Shown here in pieces: positions 12,125 through 22,400 of a stretch of 64,000 nt of DNA (the stretch's first letter is position 1; the number at the start of each line of letters is the position of its first letter). The notes beneath the pieces are model-generated. The model saw nothing but the letters and a program-made list of their open reading frames with translations, made no database searches and had not been told where the DNA came from. Both the position numbers and the translations under genes were made by a program. Origin of the DNA: Eucommia ulmoides. Taxonomy: Eukaryota; Streptophyta; Magnoliopsida; Garryales; Eucommiaceae. The DNA is taken from contig CM028328.1 of NCBI GenBank assembly GCA_016647705.1, positions 10,060,614 through 10,124,613 of the forward strand, written 5' to 3'.

Positions 12125-12159
12125 TTAGGGTTAGGGTTAGGGTTAGGGTTAGGGTTAGG
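12125..12159. repeat. Interstitial TTAGGG telomere-like array
   Basis: Five perfect TTAGGG hexamers plus a partial copy. Most plants use the heptamer TTTAGGG; the hexamer is the vertebrate-type unit, also used by many Asparagales. The tract is short and internal, so it may be a repair scar or a chance microsatellite. Confidence 0.85.
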
Positions 12160-12169
12160 TTAATTTGAC

Positions 12170-12345
12170 AGACATACTCTGCACTCTAACCTGCAAAACA
12201 AAATTCCCAGAAATTGTGTTTGTAAAATGTGTTCTTAATGCAAGTTCTCGCAACTTTTGGGAGGTGAAGATCCCTGCTAATTATTCTTGGTGTTGGAGGA
12301 AGAAACTAATAACATTCATATTAAAAAACAAATTCTATCCTAATC
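12170..12345 (+). pseudogene. LINE fragment (pre-zinc-finger region)
   Basis: The frame contains NFWEVKIPANYSWCWRKKL, resembling the segment between reverse transcriptase and the zinc-binding domain of plant L1 LINEs (pattern FW...IP...SW.WRK.L). It is only about 60 codons with no neighbouring LINE domains, so a relic. Moderate to low confidence. Confidence 0.4.
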
Positions 12346-12479
12346 CATAAATTACTTCTCTTTTTTAAGATGAAACAGTATTTTTCTTTTTCTGTTCTTA
12401 ATTTTGAAAAATAAAGAAAACAAAATCGTTACCAAATTCCAAACTCATATCGAACAGCATACACGCAAAAAAAAAAAAA

Positions 12480-13041
12480 AAAGGAAAACGCGATTACTGT
12501 TTACCTCAAGATGAATCGCGAATCAACGCAAATCCAAACGCGATTCTCAACGCCGTCGCGCTGCAGCTTGACGATGAATAGAAGTGCCAATGGTGTTTTA
12601 CGGCCGCTCAGCGGAAGCCTTCGATTAAACAGAGAAGGTTGTAGACAGATAAGAATTTGGAGAAATATATAAAATTACAATAATTATAATATACTGGTTT
12701 CCTAAAAACAGCGCTACCTACCAAACCTACCGAGGAGTTACACGTGGCAATCAGGACTTCATTTTTGACTTAAAGTCGGTTTACGAATGGGCTGGAATTG
12801 TGTAGAGACTCAGCCGGAGTGTGGGTGGGGACTGCGGAATGGGGAAGAGACGTCGTCGGAGGCTGCGGTGCACAGGGAAAAGAACGTCGTCGGAGGCTGC
12901 ACAAGGAAGAGAAGGTCGTAGTCGTCGGAGGCAACGGAGGAAGAAGGTCGCCGTCGTCGGAGGCGGTGAGGAACCAAAGCTGGACAGTGAGAGTGAGAGA
13001 TCGGAACTGATAGGTGCGTCGTGTGGGTGGAACGACTGTAC

Positions 13042-13075
<34 letters not shown>

Positions 13076-13199
13076 TGGACCAGGGGCAGGTCAGGCAGCT
13101 GGGGAATTTGGGAATCTAGGGTTTTCGGAATACTATTTATACAATTAGAAAAAGAGAAAAAGCCGGTCGGTTCTCTACCAACCGTGCTGGTTCAACGGT
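12480..13199 (-). promoter_or_regulatory. GC-richer segment with possible minus-strand promoter
   Basis: Read on the minus strand, a TATA box (TATAAATAG, about 13133-13142) is followed by a CT/GA microsatellite (13039-13075 on plus) and then by a block in which GCCTCCGACGACG recurs about four times. This looks like a promoter and leader of a lost gene. Together with the ankyrin scrap just upstream it could be part of a broken gene region. The Arg/Gly-rich plus-strand frames here come from the repeats. Confidence 0.3.
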
Positions 13200-13204
13200 T
13201 TGGT

Positions 13205-13460
13205 CGACCGATTCATCAATTTTTGGCTAGTTTGAGCTCCGGCGTGGATGAGCATTTCACGGATTTCTGATGATTTGAAATCTATTGCCATGTTTTCAAT
13301 GATGTCCAAAGGAGTGGAGCCATTTGCATTCACCATATTGCCGCAGTTTCATGGAGTAGATATTGAACAGTCTGCAAATACACAGGGTTATACGCCTTTG
13401 GTCCTAACACAATGCTTGTTGGATAAAAAAGTCATACTTATATCATCTTCAAATTTTAGG
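13205..13460 (-). pseudogene. Ankyrin-repeat protein gene fragment
   Basis: The minus strand encodes VNANGSTPLDIIENMA followed by DFKSSEIREMLIHAGA. These match the last ankyrin repeat and following helix of plant PGG-type ankyrin membrane proteins (pattern 'NG.T.LD...' then 'D.K..EIRE.L..AGA'). Just upstream TVQYLLHE follows a good acceptor (TGTGTATTTGCAG), but frame is lost between the two pieces. No PGG membrane domain is nearby. It is a fragment, not a working gene. Confidence 0.6.
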
Positions 13461-13483
13461 GGCCATGAGTATAATTCGAAAAT

Positions 13484-14080
13484 AGGGCATATTTGATAAC
13501 CATTTAATTTTTAAGTGTTAAAAATATAAGTGTTAAATTTGAAGTATTAAAATTTTAAATGTTAAAAAATTGTTTGATAAAATTAAAATTTTAAGTGTTG
13601 AAAATTGAAGTGTTAATTTTTTATTTTTTTTTGTTTGTTTGAGAAGTACAAATTTAGAAAATTGTTTAATTTCTATAATTTCCCTTGAATTGATAATAAA
13701 ATAAGGGATAGAAAATGTAATTTCACAAACTTTTCTTTTTTTCACCTATTTTGGTCCATAGTTGAAGCTTGTGATGGTAATCTCTCTCACGTGCTGAATA
13801 GTGGTCTTGTTGTAGAACTCAAAATGGATTAATATACCCATTAAATTAAGTTCAATCTTAGATGCCAACGGTAATCAGAGAGAGAAAATAAACTGAGCGC
13901 ATTCTAAAAGAAGAAAAAAAATAACTGAAGGGCTTTAACTGAATTTTTAATTCAAATTTTAACTTAATTTTTAAGTTAATTAATTAAGTGCTACTAATTG
14001 ACTTCATCAAACAAATTTAATTAATTGATTGTTTAATATAATCAATTTTAAGTGCTGAATTTGATTATCAAATATGTCCT
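13484..14080. mobile_element. MITE-like element with imperfect terminal inverted repeats
   Basis: The left end AGGGCATATTTGATAACC pairs with the right end GATTATCAAATATGTCCT (reverse complement AGGACATATTTGATAATC). Subterminal AATTTTTAAGTG and AATTTTAAGTGCTGAATT also mirror each other. About 600 bp, AT-rich, non-coding. Confidence 0.6.
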
Positions 14081-14380
14081 AAGTCGATGTACTGTTTCAC
14101 CGGTGGCCAGTTCTTTAAGAAATTTTCAGTAAAAATACATTTGACCATTCCAAAAATTTAACTAACAAATCGAAATTATTAAATCAACTACATAACAATA
14201 TTTATTCCAAAAGAAAATAAAAATCTACTAAAAAATAATGGTAAAATTGAAATTCAAATTCTCCTTACAAGACTTTCTATTATGGCAAACTTCACCACAA
14301 CAACGATGAGATGAAACCTTCTTGACTTGATATTTACATGCAATTTGGTTTTTCTTGGTAGCCCACAACGTGACTTTCTA

Positions 14381-15071
14381 GGGATGTCAATTCAAATTGA
14401 ACCGACAGCTAACCGAAGGAAATCGAATCGAACAGTTCGATTTTGAAACCGACTAAATGGTTTTAATTTTAGTTTTGGTTTTGAAATTAAAAACTGAAAC
14501 GATTTTGATTTTTGTATTAGGATAGTTAGTCACCACATAATTTAATCGTGTAACCGATATTTTAGATATATTTTTATGATATATATACCTCTCACTTTTT
14601 TTTATTTATTTATAGTTTAACCCATACTCTAAATATATATATCATAAGGTTAGGTTTTTCCTCATTTGTGTTGTGGCCGACTTCCAATTCCCAATTCTCT
14701 TAGTTCTCTCATTTCTGACAATTATTTATCGTTATATTTTAATTATGACGAGGAACATTTATTATGACAATTAATAGTTTTGTGATTTGGTTTTATTTCT
14801 TGAAATTTATGTTTTATATTTTAATTATGTTTTTATTTATATTTGAAATAATAGTCTGATTTTGTGATTTTGGTTTTGGCTTTCTATAAAATTAAAAAAT
14901 CTTAAATGGTTTCGCGGTTTTGGTTTTAGGTTTGTATAAAGTTAAACAGTTCGGTTTTAAAACTTTTCATAAAAAACTGGCGATTTTGATTTTTGTTTTC
15001 GTTTTGATATATGTCTAATGGTTTTGGTTTATAGTGAAATCAAACTAAAACCGGACAATTGTCATCTGAAC
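14381..15071. mobile_element. MITE-like 'GGGATGTCAATT' element
   Basis: The left end GGGATGTCAATTCAAATTG and right end CCGGACAATTGTCATCTG are inverted relatives (GATGTCAATT versus GATGACAATT). The interior is dominated by GGTTTTGGTTT and AAACCGAC motifs, a pattern common in plant MITE-like repeats. Non-coding. Confidence 0.45.
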
Positions 15072-15124
15072 CATGTGCCTTGAAATCTTGAAAAAGTAAA
15101 TTAACTTGGTCCACAATATGTGCA

Positions 15125-15810
15125 CAATAACAGTTATAACAACAACTAAGTCTTTGTCTCACTTATGTAGGGTCGGCTACATGAATTCATTTACGCCATA
15201 AAGATCGATCAAGGGTCATCCCCTCCGTCAGGTTTACTGTCGTCAAATCATTTCTAATAGTCTCGTCCGATATCTTCTTAGGTCTACCTCTCCCTCTAGT
15301 CATCGCCTGAACTTGAACTAAATCACATTTTTTCACCAGTGCTTCTATGGGTCTTCTATGCACATGCCCAAACTATCGTAAACGATTTTCTTTAATTTTC
15401 TCTTCGATGGGTGTTATTCCAAAATTCTCTCTAATAGTTTCATTCTTAATTTTATCTATTCTCGTCTTCCTACTCATCCATCGCAGCATCCTCATTTCTG
15501 TCACCCCAATTTTCTGGACACGATTCGTTTTTACTGCCCAACATTCTGAACCATAAAGAAGCGTTGGTCTTATAGTAGTTTTGTAGAATTTTTCTTTAAG
15601 TTTTAACGGAATCCTACGATTATAAATCACTCAAACTGCACTTTTTTACTTTAACCAACCTGTCTTGATTCTATACGTAATATCCTTCTCGATTTCACCA
15701 TTACTCTAAATCATTGAACCTAAATATTTAAAAAGATCAACCTTCAGCACCTCCTCGTTTCCAATTTTAACCATATATAGGTGCACAGATACCCTTTGTT
15801 ACCAGATTTT
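15125..15810 (-). pseudogene. RTE-clade LINE, 3' end fragment
   Basis: Minus-strand residues include YNRRIPLKLKEKFYKTTIRP, LLYGSECWAVK, EMRMLRWMSRKTRIDKI and NRLRWFGHV, the characteristic C-terminal region of RTE-type reverse transcriptases in plants. It ends in a 3' tail with TTGTTGTTAT-type short repeats (about 15125-15145), as is usual for RTE. The upstream portion is interrupted by stops, and RT catalytic motifs and endonuclease are absent: a 5'-truncated, dead insertion. Confidence 0.8.
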
Positions 15811-15832
15811 TCAAACCTAACTTTAAAACCAT

Positions 15833-16170
15833 GTTAAAAAGTTCCAACTTAAAATAATATAATGTTAAGTGGAGTAACTCCTTTCATATATAGATTATTT
15901 TGGGAAGCCTCACAATTCAATGTGGAATTTTAGCACCCACCCTCACGTGCAATCCTGCCTCGCACGTGATGCGATCTAAAAAACAAGAAAGACAACATAA
16001 AAATTCATCAAACAATCGGGGGACAAACAAATGAGTATTTCTAAACCTAGTTCTGATACAATGTTAGGGAGTTCTAACTTAAAACCATATGGTATCGAGT
16101 GACATAACTCCTTCGTATATAGACTAATTTGGAAAACCTCACAAATTCGACGTGGAATTCTAACCGAACT
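15833..16170. repeat. Two diverged direct copies of a ~105-bp segment
   Basis: The segments near 15833-15945 and 16060-16165 share the order ATGTTA, AGTTC(C/T)AACTTAAAA, GTG(G)A..AACTCCTT, TATATAGA, TTTGG(G)AA, CCTCACAA and GTGGAATT. Non-coding, origin unknown. Confidence 0.5.
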
Positions 16171-16498
16171 TAAATCCAGAAATGTGTAATGCATAAGCAT
16201 GTGATTTGAAATTAGAATTAGAAATGAACCTATCCAAAATTTAGTAATTTGTACGTATATAATTTCATCAAAATCACCAACCATCACAAGAAAAGAAAAA
16301 ATAAAATAAAATTGTCAAATTGATTGATTATGTACACTAATCAATTCACCTGTTTGCAAACAATACAAGGCTTCTTCAAACCGATGACAAGCATCATCCA
16401 TACAAAAAAAAATAAAAAATGAACCCTTTTTTTTTCGATTCTGTTCTTGGAAAATTAGGAACAGAAACAAAAATAGTAGTTACCAAGCAAACACTGCT
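16171..16498. other. 3' flank of kinesin gene
   Basis: AT-rich, with a partial copy of the TTTCTGTTCC foldback repeat at about 16432-16495. No gene seen. Confidence 0.4.
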
Positions 16499-19400
16499 CT
16501 AAAACCCATTCTTCCCAGCAGTCCCAATGACATTCCACCCTCTCTCCTTCTCCCTCTGGTTCTGCTTATCCCCCCTTGTAGTTGCTCTTCTAGCATTAGC
16601 AAGCAACACTCTATGTGCCATCCTGCCGCCGCCACCTCCTCGACTCCCTATAGAAACCCTGACTTTCTCCATTCCCACATTCACACCTCTCCTCATATGC
16701 TGCTGCATTGGTGACTTCAGCTGCATTCTCTTCTGAAGGCTCCTCCTCAATATACTACTAAGGTTCTTACCTCCTCCACTTCTACATCCCCCAACCTTAG
16801 GGGGGCTATTTTCGACATTTTCTGGTTCAGCCAAACATGTAGCTTCCACTCCGTTATTCGAATCTTCTTCTTTGTTATTGAGTTGGATCGTTGCCAAAGG
16901 CAAAGGAATCAGCGAGTTTCGTCGTGGGGCCAAACCAGGGTTTCGGACCATGGGGCAGAGGGAGGCCCGCCCTGACCGTTTTGGTAGTAGGGGCAAATCA
17001 GTCATTTCAGGGTTATTTTCTTTTTCGGAAAAATTATTGATCATCCCAAGAGGTCTAGTTCCGAGTGGCAGCCTAACGGGTGGTGGATTTTGATCATCTT
17101 CTTGTCGCGCTAGCTTTTTCTCTAGTAGAAGTTGAGATTCGAGTTCTTTAACCTGAGAAATAACACTTTGTTAAGTATTTTTTTGTTAAAGTAGTGTTTG
17201 TTTTACACTTTAAAGAATCACTTTTAGAAATCAAGAAAGTAAAAGTATTTTTTTGAAAACAAAAAAAAAAATAGTAATTTTTTATTTTGTCAATTTGTAT
17301 ATTTTAAGAGATTGATGGAATATTGACCGCTCTATCCAATTTTTCTTAACCCTCCATAAAATTTAACATTGAGATATAATTTGTACATTATTAAAAATAC
17401 TTTTATTTTCACTTTTGCTTGGAAATAAAAATTCCTTTTTTTCTCAACTAACCTCTTTGATTATTGAAAGTACGCTACCACATGCTACCTATTAGAAATT
17501 CCTACTACATAAATCGTAAATAATTTTTCTTAACCCTGTATAAAATTTTACGGTGAGATATCATCTGTACATTATCAAAAATACTTTGATTTTCACTTTT
17601 GCTTGGAAATAAAAATATGTTTTTTCTCAACTAACCTTTTTGATTATTGAAAGTACGCTACCACACGCTACCTATTAGAAATTTGTATTACATATATCGT
17701 ACATGTATCATATATACTTTTTCTTAACCCTCTATAAAATTTTACAGTGAGATATCATTTCTACATTATTAAAAATACTTTGATTTTCGCTTTTGCTTGA
17801 AAATAAAAGTACTTTTTCTCAATTAACCTTTTTTATTATTGAAATTACGCTACTACACGCTGCCTAACAGAAATTTCCATTACATATATCGTATGTACCT
17901 TGTCTTGCAGGTTCTTGTTTTTCAAGTCCTTCTCTTTCAGCTTCATGTCCAATGCGTGAACCGTGTCCTCCATCTTCTTAATTTGAAGATCTTTTATCTT
18001 CATTTCTTGCTTCGTCTTCTCAACCTAAAATAATAGACAACGGCCTCTTAGTCTTCAAGTAATTTAAGAACAAATTTCTGGGAACAAAAAAGAAACAAAT
18101 TTTTTTTTGTTCCCAAATTTCTGTTTCTGTGCACACTAAGAAAAGAAGAAAATATATGTTAAAGAGTGGCTGCTGATACCGTCTGTTTGTACTTCAAGAG
18201 CTCCGTGTTGTCCGTTTGCTTCTTTGCAGGGCCTAACTCAATTCCTCTGACCCTACTGGCAAAATTAAGTGAACAAAGAGTTTCACCCAAATCATTCTCA
18301 TTTGGACTAATTTGTACAAACATCAGGGTCTTTGAGTCTCCTCCTAGCATTGGAAAAGCTCACAAGAAGTTAGTTTCTTTCCTTTTCGAGGGCCAATTTT
18401 CTTGAAAAGAAAAATGAAAATAAATTGGGTTTCTTTAGGTGGCATTTGGTTACTGTTTCTGTTCCGAGACATGTCTTAAAAATATGGGAGCAGAACATAA
18501 ACAGATTATATTTTTTCCTTTTCCCAGTATTTTGGGAACATAAACAGAATTTTAGGATCAAAAACACCAAATAGGGCCTTAGATATCAAATATATACCTA
18601 GAGAGTCTTGAAGCAAGTGTGTCAGCTTTGAGTTCCTACAGACAATAGAAGACAGAAATTTAGAATGCTAAAAATCACAAAAGAAACTCATAGCGGGTGA
18701 TCGGGAAGGATCTTTTAGTACCCGTTTGGTAGAATGTTTGGGTATCTCTAAGGAAAGTGAAAAATGAATCAATTTTGGACTTCTAACTCGCAACTTGAAT
18801 TCTCCAACATAATGGCCCAAACGGGTAAGTAAAGTAACACAATGATAAGGTGGCGTTTGTTCAGTGCTTCTATCCCAGAGTTCTGTTTCTGTTCCCATTA
18901 AGTTGTTCTAAAAACTATAGGAGCAGAACAAAAACCTATTTTTTTCATTCCCATGTTTCTCCTTGTCTTATGAGAACAGAAACACTAAATGCACGGGGAC
19001 ATAACTTAAGTACCTGAAAGGGATATGCGGGCTCTTAGTTGCGAGAGCAGATATAACATCACCAAGTGCAGAAAGAGATCTATTAATATTTTGTGCTTCT
19101 TTTAGTCTTTCGCCTTGTACTTCAGTCTTTGCTATTCTTTCACTCCCAGCAAGGTCAACTAGCCACAGCTTGCTTCTCGTGCACTCCCCGTTCAGCAGAT
19201 TATTCCCCTTCACCATCACGCAATGAATGCTGCATCAAGAAAACGCCACTTCATTGAGTTTTTTTCCTCCTTTAGAGTGTATTTGGATGAGATATTTATG
19301 ACAGAATTTAATTTAGAAAAACAATTTATAAAATTCAAAGTAAAAATTCCTTAATAAAAGCATGTTTCCATGAAGTACTTGAAGAAAAAAATTGATTTAG

Positions 19401-22400
19401 AAAATCGATTTGGAAAAAATTTACAAATCATTTACCAAATCAAATTTCTTCAAAGACATCACCCATAAGCAGTTTAACAGTAATAAATATATGCAATTGA
19501 ACAAACCAATGTGATCTGCTGCTATGCTCATTAGCATTTGTTGATCCAACCGCCCTTGCATTGCTACCGGTCTTTAAAACCTCCCAAACTTCATTTGTGT
19601 TGCTAACGCGAGCTTCAACCAGTCCGGGAACATGATGTATTCCATCACCTACTTGCCTTACTTCAAGCCTGCCGAAATTCATATAATAAATTAGATTACC
19701 CCCTACTGAACTAATATCATGGTTCGCGGTTGTTTATTGTTTCTGTCCTGGGAACAGAAACAGAAATATGGGTTTCTGCACAACAACCAGATTTTTAGGA
19801 TAAATTTTTGGAAACATAACAGAATAGCTGGGAACAGAAACAGAAACACTAAGGGTGCATTTAGATAAGAAATTTGATAAATTCACGGAATTTAGAAAAT
19901 GATGGGATTTTGAAATTTTGAATTTTAAAATTCCGTCATTTACAAATTTATTGTTTGGGTATATACCGTTTGAAATCAAAATTTTATTAATATAATTCAC
20001 CTCGAGATGAATACAAAGTAACCCAAGTATGGAATTATAGTTTATGAATTTTAAAAATCCCTTGTCAAAATCCTTCACCCAAAGACACCCTAAAGATCAA
20101 AGAAGCCTAGTCTACCTCTTTCCAGTTGCTCCAGGCTGTGTTCCTGAAACTAGTAAATCTCTTATCATCTCATTATAAACTTCCAAGGCACTCACAGATA
20201 TTTCATATCTAAAGGTGGTCTTTCTCTCTTCAATGATGCGAAAAAGCTCTTCAAGAGTCCTATAATTGACCCCACGGGCTTGATCTGTGCCTTCCATAGT
20301 GAAAGTTTTACCACTTCCAGTTTGACCATAAGCAAATATGCAGACATTATATCCATCTAGAACCGAGGTTGCAAATGGCGCTGTATCCTCAAACACATCA
20401 GCTGCACCAAAAAAAGGAGCACCCTTAGTTTATTGAGTGAAAAATAGCATTGTCCTTGTAAAGTATTATATTTGTTTATATTTACCTTGATCTGCTTGTG
20501 GGCTAAAAACAGCATCGAATTTAAAGTTCTTTTTGGATGCCCCATTTGATTTTACTGTCAGCTCACCATCCTTGGCAGCATCAAAATCTATCATCATTGT
20601 AGCTCCTGAGGCTGTCTCTTCAGTGTTCAACGGTCTACACCGACAAAAGACTCTAATGTTTCCTGATAAAACCATCACTAAGAACTGTGGGTTTTTTTTT
20701 TTGAAGGGCCTAATCCCGATCAATATCAGAGTTGAATAAGAAGAAAAAACATACTTCTGACCTTTCAATTCCAAAATCTTGTTGTAAAGTTCTTTGCGTT
20801 CCTTGGCCCCTTTAATGAATTTGTTCTTAAGATCTTCATGTGATTCTGATTGTTGTTTCACTGTAGAAAAAAATAGCACAAGTTAGGATGAATTTATACA
20901 AGGAATCGTTTGGTAGCAGGGAATTGAAGCCTTAGAATTGGAAGTGGAAATGAATGAATGCAATTTTTTCAGATTTTTTACATGCGTTCATTTGTAATTC
21001 CAATTCTGAGTCTCCAATTCCATGAAACCAAATGCTACCTAAGTGGATATAAGATTGAACAGGGATGTAAGATGGAGTTGTAAGTTTTACTTTTGGCCTC
21101 AATTATTGAGCTCATGCTGTTCATATCAGCCATGCATTTCTTATAGGACAATGCCTCCTCTGACAGCTTGATTTGATCCATTTTCATAATCTGTAAGAAG
21201 TTTAAATTTACCAAGTTAAGACTTAAGAGAGTCATTTTTTATCTCACGATGAACATATCAATATTTCTACCTTCAATTTTCTCGTCAAGTCTCTCAACGA
21301 TGAGAACCATCTGCTCTTTTCTTTCACCTGCCCCTCAATAGCGAAAGCTGTAAACAATTGATATAAGAACAACAAATTTCTAAGGGCGCATTTGGTTTTG
21401 TTTCCGAATACACACTTTTCTCATTTTCGAAAACAAAAAACACAAATGAAAAATTGTTTTCAAACTTTTCAGAAACTGTTTTGGAGTCCTAAACAAAACA
21501 GACCTTAAATTACTCAAATAGTTGATATTCGAGAAAGGGAAAATCCATTACCCAATGATCCTACATGCATTGATTTACGCATGAGCTCGTTCTGAAGATC
21601 CTGTAATCTCTTCAAAGCTTCTTGACACTCTCTGCTCTTAGATTGATTCTCCCTCTTGAGTTGCTCCAAAAACCTCTTTGTTTCACTTAGCTCCTTCTTT
21701 TGGGACTCGTACTCCACACGAAGCCTCAAAAACTCTCCATCCATCTCATTTTCACGAGTATCCTGGACAAGTATCAAATATAGTATATAATATGTATCGA
21801 GAGAGAGAACAAAGATATTAAGGCCCTGTTTGTTTAGTGTTTCTTCTCCGAGATTTTCGGAACATATTTTTGGGAACAGAATAAAATTGTTCCCAGCTCT
21901 CTATTTCTGTTTCAAGTTTCCGGACCAGAAACAGAAATCCAAGAATAGAAAACACTAAACAAACGCCACAGAACTTCTTGATCTGATTTTCTTAGTTTAG
22001 TGTGTGAAGAGGTTTCAGGATAAAGTAGTACTTCTGTGGACTTGTGATGTGGCCTTTGGGAAGTTCCCATTACTTTGAGCAATTCAACCTCTGAAAAAAC
22101 TGATCCACAATCATGAGAATAGCTTGTTAGGCCATGAATGAAAGATATTCGAGAAGTTTGTCAGTAAAAAAAATGAAAATAAAATTGAAATTAAAAAAAG
22201 AAAAAGAAAAAAGAGAGAACTTCAACTTACTTGCAGAAGAGGCTTTCCTTATAGAAATGCCACACACGATAGGAGTTCCGGTTACTCCTTCAAATTTAAT
22301 GGACAATCCCTCATCTCCATTTACAGAAGTTTTCAGATCAGAAATAACTAGAGGCCTATTAGCACCTACTTGTGAATATATATCTAAGGAAGAAACAACC

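Noticed and set aside
12125..12159. A chromosome end or recent telomere fusion
   Set aside because: Only about 35 bp, flanked by ordinary intergenic DNA on both sides.
12798..13270. Arg/Gly/Glu-rich plus-strand ORFs of 70 and 149 residues
   Set aside because: Composition comes from GTCGTCGGAGGC repeats and a GA microsatellite; no domain.
17320..17890. Duplicated exons in the kinesin gene
   Set aside because: The repeated unit is AT-rich with stops in all frames and lies wholly within an intron.
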